In this document: positions 54,384 to 63,091 of the stretch, one piece after another
How the letters are laid out: the number at the start of each line of letters is the position of its first letter
Position numbering within the stretch: position 1 is the first letter of the stretch
Source: Elizabethkingia bruuniana
Lineage (GTDB): Bacteria > Bacteroidota > Bacteroidia > Flavobacteriales > Weeksellaceae
DNA length: 64,000 bases
NCBI RefSeq assembly: GCF_002024805.1
Contig: NZ_CP014337.1
Span: forward strand, 372,001-436,000
Direction of reading: 5' to 3'
Notes under the pieces: generated by a model
What the model was told of the DNA's origin: nothing
Database searches by the model: none
Seen by the model: only the letters and a program-made list of their open reading frames with translations
Position numbers and translations under genes: made by a program

Positions 54384-55245
54384 AATAGAACTAAATAAAA
54401 GTACTATTATTATCTGTTTATTGCTTCCTTTTTTAATGTTTTCTCAAGCCAATCAATTTATTTATGAATATACATTCAAAATGGATTCCCTTAATAAATC
54501 AAAAGTTGATAAGGAACTTATGTTTTTAGATGTTAATAAAGATAAATCTGAATTTTACAGTTATAAAAAATTTGCTCGTGATTCTGTGTGGACAGTTAGC
54601 AGAAGTAAGCTAGGTAGTGGTAAAACTATAGACTTTACTAATTATAGTTCAAAAGTTGATTTTTCGGTTGCCAAGGATTATAAACAGAATAAGACGGTAT
54701 TATATTATTTGATCGGCTCTGACGCTTATGCAATGGATGATTTTAATTCTATTTCATGGAAAATTAAATCCGAAACATTTACTATACTAGATTTTAAAGT
54801 TCAGTTAGCAGAAGTATCTTTGGGAGGTAGAAAATGGAAAGCGTGGTTTTGTCCAGACATTCCAATACAAGACGGACCTTATAGATTTAAAGGATTACCC
54901 GGACTTATTTTGAAGGTAGAAGACGTTAATAAAGACCACTCTTTTATATTGGTCGGAACTAAATCGATTACTGAGAATAAAATTTATACTCCTTTCAAAG
55001 ATAAAAAAACATATACTATTAGCCATAAATCATTGAAGAATGTTTGGAAGGATTATGTAAAGAATCCTGTCAAAGACATGCAGCTTCCACCATCCAGTTT
55101 TTCTAATGTGAAAATTTCAATGAGTATAACAGATGAAAATGGTAAAACTTATAGTGGGAGCGAACTTATTAGACAGATAGAGAAAGAAGCCCAAGAAAGA
55201 TTAAAAAGAACCAATAACTTCATAGAGCTTGATTTATTTAAATAA
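54367..55245 (+). CDS. GLPGLI family protein 2
   Basis: 292 residues from the ATG at 54367 (MNGKIRIELN, then a hydrophobic STIIICLLLPFLMFSQ signal); an upstream ATG at 54349 gives six more residues. The family motif is PIQDGPYRFKGLPGLILKVEDV near 190. A Lys-rich C-terminal tail with charged helices is typical. Overlaps the preceding paralogue and is followed by a bidirectional terminator. Confidence 0.82.
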   Translation: MNGKIRIELNKSTIIICLLLPFLMFSQANQFIYEYTFKMDSLNKSKVDKELMFLDVNKDKSEFYSYKKFARDSVWTVSRSKLGSGKTIDFTNYSSKVDFSVAKDYKQNKTVLYYLIGSDAYAMDDFNSISWKIKSETFTILDFKVQLAEVSLGGRKWKAWFCPDIPIQDGPYRFKGLPGLILKVEDVNKDHSFILVGTKSITENKIYTPFKDKKTYTISHKSLKNVWKDYVKNPVKDMQLPPSSFSNVKISMSITDENGKTYSGSELIRQIEKEAQERLKRTNNFIELDLFK

Positions 55246-55325
55246 TCAAAAATTATTATATGAATTTGATATTCACACTACACTTATTAATCTCGCTTTT
55301 TTCTTTTTAATACTTCTATATAAAT

Positions 55326-55359
55326 AAAACTCCCTGAAATATTTATTTCAGGGAGTTTT
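55326..55359. terminator. Bidirectional terminator
   Basis: Perfect 15-bp stem AAAACTCCCTGAAAT / ATTTCAGGGAGTTTT with a 4-nt loop. It serves the GLPGLI genes and the minus-strand tRNA. Confidence 0.92.
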
Positions 55360-55362
55360 GGG

Positions 55363-55436
55363 TGGCCCCACTTGGGCTCGAACCAAGGACTTGCTGATTA
55401 TGAGTCAGCTACTCTAACCAACTGAGTTATAGGGCC
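55363..55436 (-). tRNA. tRNA with CAU anticodon (Ile2 or elongator Met)
   Basis: Full cloverleaf on the minus strand: acceptor GGCCCTA/TGGGGCC, D-arm with AGTTGGTTAGA, anticodon arm GCTGA-CTCATAA-TCAGC, T-arm CTTGG-TTCGAGC-CCAAG, discriminator A. CCA is not encoded. The GGCC acceptor and CTCATAATC loop resemble the lysidine-modified isoleucine tRNA of E. coli more than its elongator Met tRNA, so Ile2 is favoured. Confidence 0.92.
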
Positions 55437-55511
55437 TAAAACTCGGGGCTTAAAAGCCTTTGTTTTTTATTGGTGTGCAAATTTAATAAAAATTTAGAAA
55501 ACACCAAACTT

Positions 55512-55916
55512 TTAGCGCTTTTCTTGGCATAATTCTATCAGTACTCCGTTGGTGGATTTAGGGTGTAGGAATACAACAATCTTATTATCAGCACCATCCT
55601 TTGGTTCTTCGGAAATAAATTCAAAACCTTCTTTTTTTAATCTTTCTATTTCAGCATAGATATTATCGACTCCAAAGGCGATATGATGGACACCTTCACC
55701 TTTTTTTTCTATAAATTTTGAGATAGGACTATCTTCACGTGTGCTCTCCAGTAATTCGATTTTGCTCTCGCCAATCTGGTAAAAGCTTGTTTTTACTCCT
55801 TCACGTTCCACTTCCTCCATTTTATAAGCTTCTTTACCTATAAGTTTAGCGAAAAGAGAGTCTGAAGTTTCCAGACTTTTCACAGCGATACCGAGATGTT
55901 CTATTTTATCCAGCAT
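55512..55916 (-). CDS. mce: Methylmalonyl-CoA epimerase
   Basis: 134 residues from the ATG at 55916 (MLDKIEHLGIAV, family N-terminus); the longer frame from 55988 adds a non-family leader. VOC fold with metal ligands in KIEHLGIAV, GESKIELLE, EGVHHIAFGV and GVLIELCQ. Interconverts R- and S-methylmalonyl-CoA in propionyl-CoA metabolism. No mutase is next to it in the window. It is divergent from rbfA. Confidence 0.9.
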   Translation of the reverse strand: MLDKIEHLGIAVKSLETSDSLFAKLIGKEAYKMEEVEREGVKTSFYQIGESKIELLESTREDSPISKFIEKKGEGVHHIAFGVDNIYAEIERLKKEGFEFISEEPKDGADNKIVVFLHPKSTNGVLIELCQEKR

Positions 55917-56003
55917 AAATTTTTGTTGTTTTGCTATAATTGTTGCTACAAGGGAGTCGGGCTTATTCATAAATAAGAAACACTCCAATTAAAACAAAAG
56001 TAG

Positions 56004-56011
56004 TAAATTTG
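56004..56011 (+). promoter_or_regulatory. -7 box TAAATTTG of rbfA
   Basis: Perfect TAnnTTTG only 7 bp before the rbfA ATG, implying a very short or absent leader. Confidence 0.5.
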
Positions 56012-56018
56012 CAGCATT

Positions 56019-56378
56019 ATGGAGAGTAACAGACAAAGGAAAGTAGCACAACTTATACAGGAAGACTTAGCAGAACTTTTTCGCCAACAGGCTGCCAATG
56101 CAGGGCAAAACCTGTTAATTACTGTTTCCGGTGTACGGGTAACAGCAGATTTGGGAGTAGCTAAAGTGTACCTTAGTATTTTTCCGCCGGAGCTGAGAAA
56201 GAATATTATGAAAGAGATTGAAGAAAATAAAGCTGTTTACCGCAACTTTATGGGACAAAAGATGGGGAAGCAGGTTCGTATTATTCCTCAGCTGAGTTTC
56301 TTTCTGGATACTTCGCTGGATGATGCAGAACGCATAGAAAAAGAATTAAAAGGCGAAGGCGATAATCCTGTTTTATAA
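56019..56378 (+). CDS. rbfA: 30S ribosome-binding factor RbfA
   Basis: 119 residues, the usual length. Motifs: NRQRKVAQLIQEDLAELF (1-20), VSGVRVTADLGVAKVYLSIF, RNFMGQKMGKQVRIIPQLSFFLDTSLDDAERIE. KH-like domain that binds 16S rRNA during late 30S maturation. Followed after 3 bp by a permease gene in the same operon. Confidence 0.93.
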   Translation: MESNRQRKVAQLIQEDLAELFRQQAANAGQNLLITVSGVRVTADLGVAKVYLSIFPPELRKNIMKEIEENKAVYRNFMGQKMGKQVRIIPQLSFFLDTSLDDAERIEKELKGEGDNPVL

Positions 56379-56381
56379 GAG

Positions 56382-57581
56382 TTGAAATCTACTCCGTTTT
56401 ATATAGCACAACGTTACCTGATTTCTAAGAAAGGAAGTCAGGCTGTAAGTTTTATTACAAGCTTGTCTGCATTTGCTATGATGGTAGCAGTGGCAGCAAT
56501 GTTTATTATTGTTTCTGTTTTTTCAGGGCTTATTGAGCTTAATAAGAAAATGATTTCGGATATTCATGCCGATCTTACATTGTCTCCGGAAAAAGGGAAA
56601 GTAATTCCGAATATTACTAAAGTTACCGGGATTTTATCGAAAGAGCAGGAGATCGCACACTTTTCTAAAGTAATAGAAGAAAAAGCTTACATTAACTACA
56701 AAGGAAACGGAGAAATTGTTTACCTGAGGGGAGTAGACTCCGCTTATACAAAGGTAAATCCTATAGATTCGACGGTATTTTATGGGAAATACCCATCTTT
56801 TAAATATTCCAACGAAGTTATAATGGAAACTCAGTTGAACAACAGACTGGAGATTCCTGTAGCATCGGAGGATGATTATGCCCAGATTCTGATGCCTCGC
56901 CCGGGTGTAGGACTTATTAGTAAAGAAGCAGATATCTTCAACAAAAAGAATTTTTTTACAACAGGTGTATTTACCAATAGCCAAATGGCAAGTTATATTG
57001 TCGCTCCTTTGGAACTGTCTGCTGAATTGCTTGGAATGCCTAAAAATACGGCTTATTCAGTTGTTATAAAGCTTAAAGATCCTGCAAAGGCCAATGAGGT
57101 AAGAAATCGCCTGATGGAAAAGCTGGGAGCTGGCTTGGAAATGAAAACCAAAGCAGAAGAAAATGCTGCTTTCTGGAAGATGATCAACACCGAAAAACTA
57201 ATGATCTATCTGATTTTTGGGTTGGTGATTTTTATTACAACTTTCAACCTTGCAGGGGCCATTATCATTATTCAGCTGGATAAAAAAGAGCAGGCAAAAT
57301 CCCTTATTTCAATGGGGATGTCTATGGCAAAGCTTAGAAGAGTTTACTTTAATACCGGAATACTCATCGTAGTATTCGGGGTATCAGTAGGATTAGTTGT
57401 AGGGTCTCTTATCTGTTATTTGCAGCAACATTTTGGTTTCTTTAAGGCAACAGCGGCACTGCCTTTCCCTGTAAAGATTGAATGGCAGAATTACCTTATT
57501 GTAGCTGCTACAGCGCTTTTATTCGGAATAATTATTTCATGGATATTCTCCAGAGGGAGCAAGCGCCAGCTAAGAAGCTAA
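56382..57581 (+). CDS. ABC-type permease, LolC/LolE-like (FtsX domain)
   Basis: 399 residues beginning at a TTG codon 3 bp after rbfA. The TTG start is chosen because the family N-terminus STPFYIAQRYLISKKGSQAVSFIT starts right there. First TM near 23-50, a periplasmic MacB/FtsX-type domain (about 60-265), then three C-terminal TM helices of the FtsX type (LIFGLVIFITTFNLAGAIIIIQLDKKEQAKSLISMGMS; IVVFGVSVGLVVGSLICYLQ; NYLIVAATALLFGIIISW). Likely part of the lipoprotein-release machinery. Confidence 0.85.
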   Translation: MKSTPFYIAQRYLISKKGSQAVSFITSLSAFAMMVAVAAMFIIVSVFSGLIELNKKMISDIHADLTLSPEKGKVIPNITKVTGILSKEQEIAHFSKVIEEKAYINYKGNGEIVYLRGVDSAYTKVNPIDSTVFYGKYPSFKYSNEVIMETQLNNRLEIPVASEDDYAQILMPRPGVGLISKEADIFNKKNFFTTGVFTNSQMASYIVAPLELSAELLGMPKNTAYSVVIKLKDPAKANEVRNRLMEKLGAGLEMKTKAEENAAFWKMINTEKLMIYLIFGLVIFITTFNLAGAIIIIQLDKKEQAKSLISMGMSMAKLRRVYFNTGILIVVFGVSVGLVVGSLICYLQQHFGFFKATAALPFPVKIEWQNYLIVAATALLFGIIISWIFSRGSKRQLRS

Positions 57582-57680
57582 AACATCCTTTTATTATCCC
57601 TAAGTTTTAAGAATTTTAAAACTGATTATAATCAACTGTTAACTTTAAAAATAGTGTTTCGTTATTCCCTGTGTTTTCCC

Positions 57681-57688
57681 TAACTTTG
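57681..57688 (+). promoter_or_regulatory. -7 box TAACTTTG of aroE
   Basis: Exact TAnnTTTG only 4 bp before the aroE start at 57693, implying a leaderless transcript or a later start. Confidence 0.45.
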
Positions 57689-57692
57689 ATGT

Positions 57693-58427
57693 ATGGAAAA
57701 ACCTGTGAAACTAGGATTAATCGGTAAAAATATTTCTTATTCATTCTCCAAGCAACATTTTGAACAGAAATTCAAAAAGCTTATGCTTCCTACTCATACT
57801 TACGATTTATTCGATCTGCAGCAGATTGATGAGGTTGCTAAGTTGTTAGAAGACGCAGATGTGAGAGGTTTTAATGTTACCATTCCTTATAAAGAACAGG
57901 TTATATCTTTTCTGGACGAATTAAGCGATGAGGCTAGGCAGATAGGTGCTGTAAATACCGTAAAGGTTCTTGCTGATGGTAGAAGAAAAGGTTTCAATAC
58001 AGATGCATTTGGTTTTGAGAAGACTTTGCTTGCCCATAAAAAGGATTATCATACTTCGGCACTTATTTTGGGAGACGGAGGAGCTGCAAAAGCTGTAAAA
58101 TATGTGTTGGATAAGCATAATATTGCTCATAAAACGGTTTCCAGAAAATCGGAACTGAATTTTGATAATCTTACCTCCGAAATTGTAAAGGAGCATACAT
58201 TAATCATTCAGACTACTCCGGTTGGTACTTTTCCAAATGTTGAAAATTGCCTTGTGTTCCCGTTCGAAGGACTTTCAGATAAACATCTTATTATTGATTT
58301 AATCTACAATCCCAATTATACCAAATTCATAAAAAATGCTGCTGAAACAGGAGCAAAAACAGTAAATGGCTATTATATGCTTGAACAACAGGCAGAAAAA
58401 GCATGGGAAATTTGGAATTTAGACTAA
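57693..58427 (+). CDS. aroE: Shikimate dehydrogenase
   Basis: 244 residues. Substrate site GKNISYSFSKQHF, FNVTIPYKEQV (catalytic Lys region) and NTDAFGF with Asp; cofactor loop LILGDGGAAKAV; C-terminal TVNGYYMLEQQAEKAWEIW. Reduces 3-dehydroshikimate with NADPH. Shorter than the E. coli enzyme, as in many flavobacteria. The next gene follows after 66 bp. Confidence 0.93.
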   Translation: MEKPVKLGLIGKNISYSFSKQHFEQKFKKLMLPTHTYDLFDLQQIDEVAKLLEDADVRGFNVTIPYKEQVISFLDELSDEARQIGAVNTVKVLADGRRKGFNTDAFGFEKTLLAHKKDYHTSALILGDGGAAKAVKYVLDKHNIAHKTVSRKSELNFDNLTSEIVKEHTLIIQTTPVGTFPNVENCLVFPFEGLSDKHLIIDLIYNPNYTKFIKNAAETGAKTVNGYYMLEQQAEKAWEIWNLD

Positions 58428-58493
58428 AAATACAATAAATTTATAGCAATTAAAGGTAATGGAAACATTACGTATTTTTAAAAAAGACTTGTT

Positions 58494-60359
58494 ATGGCTT
58501 CAATAGACAACAATCAGAATGAAGAATTAAAGGCGAATCAATCAACTGAACATCCTGAACAGGCAGGTCCGGTTGCAGAGCATCATGAGCATACTGCAGA
58601 CCACGACGAAGAAACTGATCATGATTTTCATGCTGAAGATTACACGCATTTGTCTATGGAAGACATAGCTAAGGAAGCCGAAAATATTGTAAACTCTGCA
58701 AATGCAGGTGCACAGACTAAAAAATTCGGGGAACTTCGCGATGCTTTCAATACCGCTTGGGAGGAAGAGTTAAAAGATAAAAAAGAAGCTTATATAGCGG
58801 ATGGAGGTGATCCTGATAATTTTGAATATCAATCTCCGCTAAGATCTAAATTCAACGCGCTTTCCAATATTTTTAAAGAAAAACAGGACAGCTATCACAA
58901 AGAAGTAGAGAAGGAACATGCAGAAAACCTGTTACAGAGACGCTCTATTATTGAAAAGCTTAAAAATCTGTATACCAATACTGAAGCGGGAACCAATCTT
59001 TTTAAAGCGATAAGAGAAGTTAAAGATGAATGGCAAAAAGCCGGTCAGGTTGCAAAATCTGAATTTAAAACACTCAGCAATGACTATTTCCACCATCTGA
59101 ATCAGTTTTATCAGATGCTGGACTTAAATAAAGAATACCGTGAGCAGGAATATGCTCATAATCTGGAGAAAAGACAGCATATTATTGCACGTGCTAAAGA
59201 GCTTAAAGATGAGCCTGTAGTACAAAAAGCGTTGAACGAGCTTCAGTATCTTCATAAATTATGGAAAGAAGAAGCAGAACCTGTAGCTGAGGAATTCAGA
59301 GACAGTACCTGGGACGAATTTAAAGAAATTTCCAATGTTATCCACCAGAGAAAAGCAGAGTTATTTGCACAGATCGAAGCCGATCAGAAAATTAATCTGG
59401 AGAAGAAGAATGAAATTATAGAAAAACTTAAAAAACTTTCCGCTCCTGAAAAAGAACCTGCACATTCTTACTGGCAGTCAGCTATTAAAAAAGTGGAGGA
59501 ATTAAGAAATGAATTTATTTCATTGGGAAGTGTTCCGAAAAAGCTTTCTAATCAGAACTGGACAGATTTTAAAGAAACACTTCGTGCATTTAATGCTTCA
59601 AAAAACAATTTCTATAAAGGACTGAAAAAGAATCAGCAGGAGAATCTTGAAAGAAAGTTACAGTTGATTCAGACTGCGAAAGACAATCAGGATTCCGAAG
59701 ATTGGGATACTGCAGTACCTTTATTTAAAAAGCTTCAGGAAGAATGGAAGGCTGTTGGCCATGTACCAAGAAGTCAGTCTAACAGAGTATGGGACGAGTT
59801 CCGTGATGCATGTAATCATTTCTTCGCCAAATTCCGTGAGAAAGGAGATGGAGCAACAGATGATTGGAGAGCTAATTATAAAAAGAAAAAAGCACTTCTG
59901 GATGAGCTTAAGGATATCGAGGAAGGAGAAAATAGTGCTGAAGTAATCAACAGAATCAAAAACGAATGGAATGCCATTGGTAAAGTTCCACGTGATAAAA
60001 TCAGCATCAATACGGAATTTAATAAAGCGCTCAGAAGTAAGATGAGGCTGAACAGAATGAAAGATTATGAGCTTTCTGATGGTAACCTTTCCGAAACTCA
60101 GCTTACAGATAAAGCTCGTAAGATTAAGAATCAGATTTCAGATCTGGAATCTGAAGTATCCAAACTGGAAAATAACCTGGCCTTCTTTAGTAATCCGACA
60201 AGAGAAAATCCTCTGTTAAAAGCTACTTATGATAGCCTTGATGCTAAAAAAGAAGAACTGGAAGGACTTCGCTCCAAATTACATCAAATTATTACAGAGC
60301 ATGATCACCCAAAAGCAGATACCTCTGAGGAAAAAGAGGAGAAGCCGACAGAAGAGTAA
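58494..60359 (+). CDS. DUF349 repeat protein
   Basis: 621 residues, very acidic N-terminal region (HEHTADHDEETDHDF), then at least four DUF349 units with WxxxGxVPRxxxxxLWxxFxxA-like signatures (EWQKAGQVAKSEF, LHKLWKEEAEPV, EEWKAVGHVPRSQSNRVWDEFRDACNHFF, NEWNAIGKVPRDK), and a long coiled coil near 550-600. Cytoplasmic, helical; function unknown, though homologues are linked to cell division/nucleoid-type roles elsewhere. Followed by a terminator. Confidence 0.88.
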   Translation: MASIDNNQNEELKANQSTEHPEQAGPVAEHHEHTADHDEETDHDFHAEDYTHLSMEDIAKEAENIVNSANAGAQTKKFGELRDAFNTAWEEELKDKKEAYIADGGDPDNFEYQSPLRSKFNALSNIFKEKQDSYHKEVEKEHAENLLQRRSIIEKLKNLYTNTEAGTNLFKAIREVKDEWQKAGQVAKSEFKTLSNDYFHHLNQFYQMLDLNKEYREQEYAHNLEKRQHIIARAKELKDEPVVQKALNELQYLHKLWKEEAEPVAEEFRDSTWDEFKEISNVIHQRKAELFAQIEADQKINLEKKNEIIEKLKKLSAPEKEPAHSYWQSAIKKVEELRNEFISLGSVPKKLSNQNWTDFKETLRAFNASKNNFYKGLKKNQQENLERKLQLIQTAKDNQDSEDWDTAVPLFKKLQEEWKAVGHVPRSQSNRVWDEFRDACNHFFAKFREKGDGATDDWRANYKKKKALLDELKDIEEGENSAEVINRIKNEWNAIGKVPRDKISINTEFNKALRSKMRLNRMKDYELSDGNLSETQLTDKARKIKNQISDLESEVSKLENNLAFFSNPTRENPLLKATYDSLDAKKEELEGLRSKLHQIITEHDHPKADTSEEKEEKPTEE

Positions 60360-60379
60360 GATCATTAAAAATATAACTG

Positions 60380-60416
60380 TCCAACATTGATGTTTCTGTC
60401 AATGTTGGATTTTTTA
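60380..60416 (+). terminator. Rho-independent terminator
   Basis: Perfect 11-bp stem TCCAACATTGA / TCAATGTTGGA with T6. It lies within the longer reading frame of ribD, supporting the later ribD start. Confidence 0.92.
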
Positions 60417-60422
60417 TTAGAT

Positions 60423-61451
60423 ATGGAAGAACATCACATTTACATGCAGCGTGCACTGCAGCTGGCAAAAAAAGCTTTAGGGAATACCTATCCCAATCCG
60501 TTGGTAGGTAGTGTTATTGTATCCAATGGTAAGATAATAGGAGAAGGGTGGCATCATAAAGCAGGAGAGCCTCATGCAGAAATCAACGCAATTAATTATG
60601 TAAAGGACAAAGAGCAGCTGAAAGACAGTACAATATATGTAACGTTAGAGCCTTGTGCACATCACGGGAAAACACCTCCTTGTGCTGTAAAGATTGTAGA
60701 ATTGGGAATTCCCAGAGTTGTTATAGGATCTATGGATCCGCACGACAAAGTAAATGGAAAGGGAAAAGCAATTCTTGAAGCTGCTGGAACAGAAGTAATA
60801 ACCGGGATTTTGGAAGCTGAGTGTGATGAGTTAAATAAGCGTTTTTTTACTTACCATCGTAAGCAGCGTCCCTATATTATTCTGAAATGGGCTGAATCTG
60901 CAGATGGATTTATGGATAAGGATTTTCAACCGTATGCCATTAGCAATGCACTTTCTCAGCAGAAAAATCACCAGCTTCGAGCAGATGAACAGGCCATTCT
61001 GGTAGGTACAAAAACAGTATTGAATGATAACCCCGGGCTTACAGTAAGAGAGGTAAGCGGGAACAATCCGGTGCGTATTATTTTAGACAGAGAACTGAAA
61101 GTACCTGTTGACTATAAAGTATTCAATGATGAAGCTGTAACCTTTATCATAAATGAAAAAAAAGAAAAAGCAGAAGGTAATGTCCATTGGTTGAAAGCTG
61201 ATTTTGGAGAAAACTTCTTGCCCGATCTTATGCAAGTTTTATATAAACATCAGATACAATCTGTTATTATAGAAGGTGGTGCATATACCCTGAATCAATT
61301 TATAGAGCATGATATCTGGGATGAAGCCTGGGTATTCAAGGCAGAAAATCTGTTTCTGAATAATGGTACAAAAGCACCGGAACTTCAGTATGAAGCTCAA
61401 ACTATTGAACAACTAAGAGATAATCAGTTAAAGATTTACAGAAATAAATAA
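60423..61451 (+). CDS. ribD: Bifunctional riboflavin biosynthesis deaminase/reductase
   Basis: 342 residues from the ATG at 60423 (MEEHHIYMQRALQLAKKALG). The deaminase half has the zinc motif HAEINAI and LEPCAHHGKTPPC. The C-terminal half is the reductase (about 150-340: LKWAESADGFMDKDFQPYAISN, VGTKTVLNDNPGLTVR, VIIEGGAYTLNQFI). Converts diaminohydroxyribosylamino-pyrimidine to the ribityl form in riboflavin synthesis. Stands without other rib genes nearby. Confidence 0.93.
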   Translation: MEEHHIYMQRALQLAKKALGNTYPNPLVGSVIVSNGKIIGEGWHHKAGEPHAEINAINYVKDKEQLKDSTIYVTLEPCAHHGKTPPCAVKIVELGIPRVVIGSMDPHDKVNGKGKAILEAAGTEVITGILEAECDELNKRFFTYHRKQRPYIILKWAESADGFMDKDFQPYAISNALSQQKNHQLRADEQAILVGTKTVLNDNPGLTVREVSGNNPVRIILDRELKVPVDYKVFNDEAVTFIINEKKEKAEGNVHWLKADFGENFLPDLMQVLYKHQIQSVIIEGGAYTLNQFIEHDIWDEAWVFKAENLFLNNGTKAPELQYEAQTIEQLRDNQLKIYRNK

Positions 61452-61453
61452 TA

Positions 61454-62050
61454 TTGGAATCCAACTACAGTTATAATACGATCGCCAAACCAATTTTAGA
61501 TATTACCCTGAAAGAAAAAGGGAGTAAATTCATTTCTTATGCTTACCCGGTACTGGATGAGGATGATGTGAAAAAACGACTGGAAGAAGTCAAAGCTCTG
61601 CATCCTAAAGCGACACATCACTGTTATGCATTCCGACTGGGACTGAAAGGTGAGAATTACCGTGCAAATGACGACGGAGAACCTTCCGGAAGTGCTGGGT
61701 TGCCAATCTATAATCAATTATTGGGACACGATGTAACCAATATACTATTAGTTGTGGTGCGTTACTATGGTGGTACCAAGCTTGGTGTTGGCGGACTGGT
61801 GAAAATCTACAAAGAATCAGCCAAAGAACTACTTAGCTTTGCAGAAATGATAACCAAAGAACTCGAAAAGGTATTAACCCTGGAATTTGACTTCAGCCAC
61901 CAGAATCAGATATTTACTGTTCTGAATAAATACAATGCGAAAGTACTGGAATTTGACTCTGGTGCTTATGGTAAAATAAAAGCTTTGGTAAAACTAAAAG
62001 ACGAAGACGAAATTCAAGAGGCTTTGTCCGGTATTTTGAGAAATAGATAA
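61454..62050 (+). CDS. YigZ/IMPACT family protein
   Basis: 198 residues beginning at TTG 61454, 2 bp after ribD. Motifs GSKFISYAYPV, HHCYAFRLG, NDDGEPSGSAGLPIYNQLLGHDVTNILLVVVRYYGGTKLGVGGLVKIYKESAKE are diagnostic of the IMPACT family. Linked elsewhere to translation/stress control; exact role unknown. Co-transcribed with ribD. Confidence 0.88.
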   Translation: MESNYSYNTIAKPILDITLKEKGSKFISYAYPVLDEDDVKKRLEEVKALHPKATHHCYAFRLGLKGENYRANDDGEPSGSAGLPIYNQLLGHDVTNILLVVVRYYGGTKLGVGGLVKIYKESAKELLSFAEMITKELEKVLTLEFDFSHQNQIFTVLNKYNAKVLEFDSGAYGKIKALVKLKDEDEIQEALSGILRNR

Positions 62051-62126
62051 CCTAAACCTTGTTTTTAGAATAGATACTCATTTTTAGCTATTATCTATAC
62101 TGTTCAGTTTGAGTCTTTCTGCGAAT

Positions 62127-62720
62127 TTATTGACTTATCTTACTCTCCCTAAATATCCTTCTCCAGTTAAAATATCCTGAAACAGCCACACTGAATAGAA
62201 TAACGCTCAATATAGCATACAGGTAAAGCGATTTGTGGACCATCAAAGGAATTGAGATCAGGTTGCTGACGTTCAGTAATATCCAGTTTTCAATTTTACG
62301 TTTAGCCATCAGCCACATACCAGCCCATGCAAAAGCACTTACACTGGCATCCCATATTGGTACGTCCGAATTTGTAAAGTGGGTAAGAGCGAAATAAAAA
62401 ATACCGAAACTAAAAACAACAATGCCTGCAGTTTTTAGCTTATCTGTATTATCTGTATAAGAAATAGGAGCTTCGTGCTTTGCTTTTCCATACTTCCAGT
62501 AAAGCCAGCCATAGATACTCATAACCAGATAATAAAGGTTGAGTGTGAACTCGGCATAGAGTTTAGCATTGAACATTACGATTAGTGTAAGGATAATACT
62601 GACCACTCCAAAGAGATAATTTATCGGATTATTTTGTCGGGATAATACGACCTGAAAAATTGAAAGAATAACACCCAGCCATTCTACCCATGTTGTTTGT
62701 TGAATAATTTCCTGCATCAT
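62127..62720 (-). CDS. pnuT: PnuC-family thiamine transporter (PnuT)
   Basis: 197 residues with about seven TM helices and the family motifs WVEWLGVILSIFQVVLSRQNNPINYLFGVVS, MSIYGWLYWKYG and ENWILLNVSNLISIPLMVHKSLYLYA. PnuC proteins carry nicotinamide riboside, but a thiamine-pyrophosphate riboswitch directly upstream shows that this one belongs to the thiamine group (PnuT). Transports unphosphorylated thiamine by facilitated diffusion; a kinase for trapping is not in the window. Confidence 0.88.
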   Translation of the reverse strand: MMQEIIQQTTWVEWLGVILSIFQVVLSRQNNPINYLFGVVSIILTLIVMFNAKLYAEFTLNLYYLVMSIYGWLYWKYGKAKHEAPISYTDNTDKLKTAGIVVFSFGIFYFALTHFTNSDVPIWDASVSAFAWAGMWLMAKRKIENWILLNVSNLISIPLMVHKSLYLYAILSVILFSVAVSGYFNWRRIFRESKISQ

Positions 62721-62744
62721 TGTAATAAATCATTTTGATGAGGA

Positions 62745-62830
62745 GATGACAGATCCCTACGCCGGCATTATCCGGATCAGGTGCGGAAAAACTTCCTGGG
62801 TATCATCTCAGCCACTAAGGCACCCCATTG
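62745..62830 (-). promoter_or_regulatory. TPP riboswitch
   Basis: Minus-strand conserved pieces in order: GGGGTGCC (62826-62819), GGCTGAGAT, ATACCC, ACCTGATCCGGATAATGCC and GCGTAGGGA (to 62754). This is the classical thi-box aptamer. The pnuT ATG comes about 25-30 nt after the aptamer, so control is probably by hiding the translation start. Confidence 0.95.
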
Positions 62831-62861
62831 ACAGGTGCAAAGATAAAGGTTTTTCGGCTAA

Positions 62862-62899
62862 CAGTTGCTGGTTGACAGTTAATAGTTATCGGTTGTCAG
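62862..62899. repeat. Degenerate heptad repeat
   Basis: CAGTTGC, TGGTTGA, CAGTTAA, TAGTTAT, CGGTTGT: five 7-mers in register, same family as 3754-3774. Lies in the ffh/pnuT gap. Confidence 0.7.
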
Positions 62900-62989
62900 T
62901 GCCTGATCTCTAATTAGAAGGTTTTAAGAACTTATTGTTACAATATTAGGTAGTGTTAAAGACTAAAAGACCAAATGTCTATTATCTTA

Positions 62990-63052
62990 TTTCTTGCATC
63001 TTGTATCTTGTTACCTCTTGATATTAACTTCATACTTTATATCTCATATCTT
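62990..63052. repeat. Second degenerate heptad repeat upstream of ffh
   Basis: 7-bp register: CATCTTG, TATCTTG, TTACCTC, TTGATAT, TAACTTC, ATACTTT, ATATCTC, ATATCTT. It lies just upstream of a TATTTTTG -7-like box (63058-63065) for ffh. Confidence 0.6.
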
Positions 63053-63091
63053 TTCCTTATTTTTGCAACTTACCAAAGAATAGATTTAATT

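Noticed and set aside
55363..55436. Initiator tRNA-fMet
   Set aside because: The first pair is G-C, with no initiator-type mismatch and no run of three G-C pairs in the anticodon stem; it fits an elongator or Ile2 tRNA.
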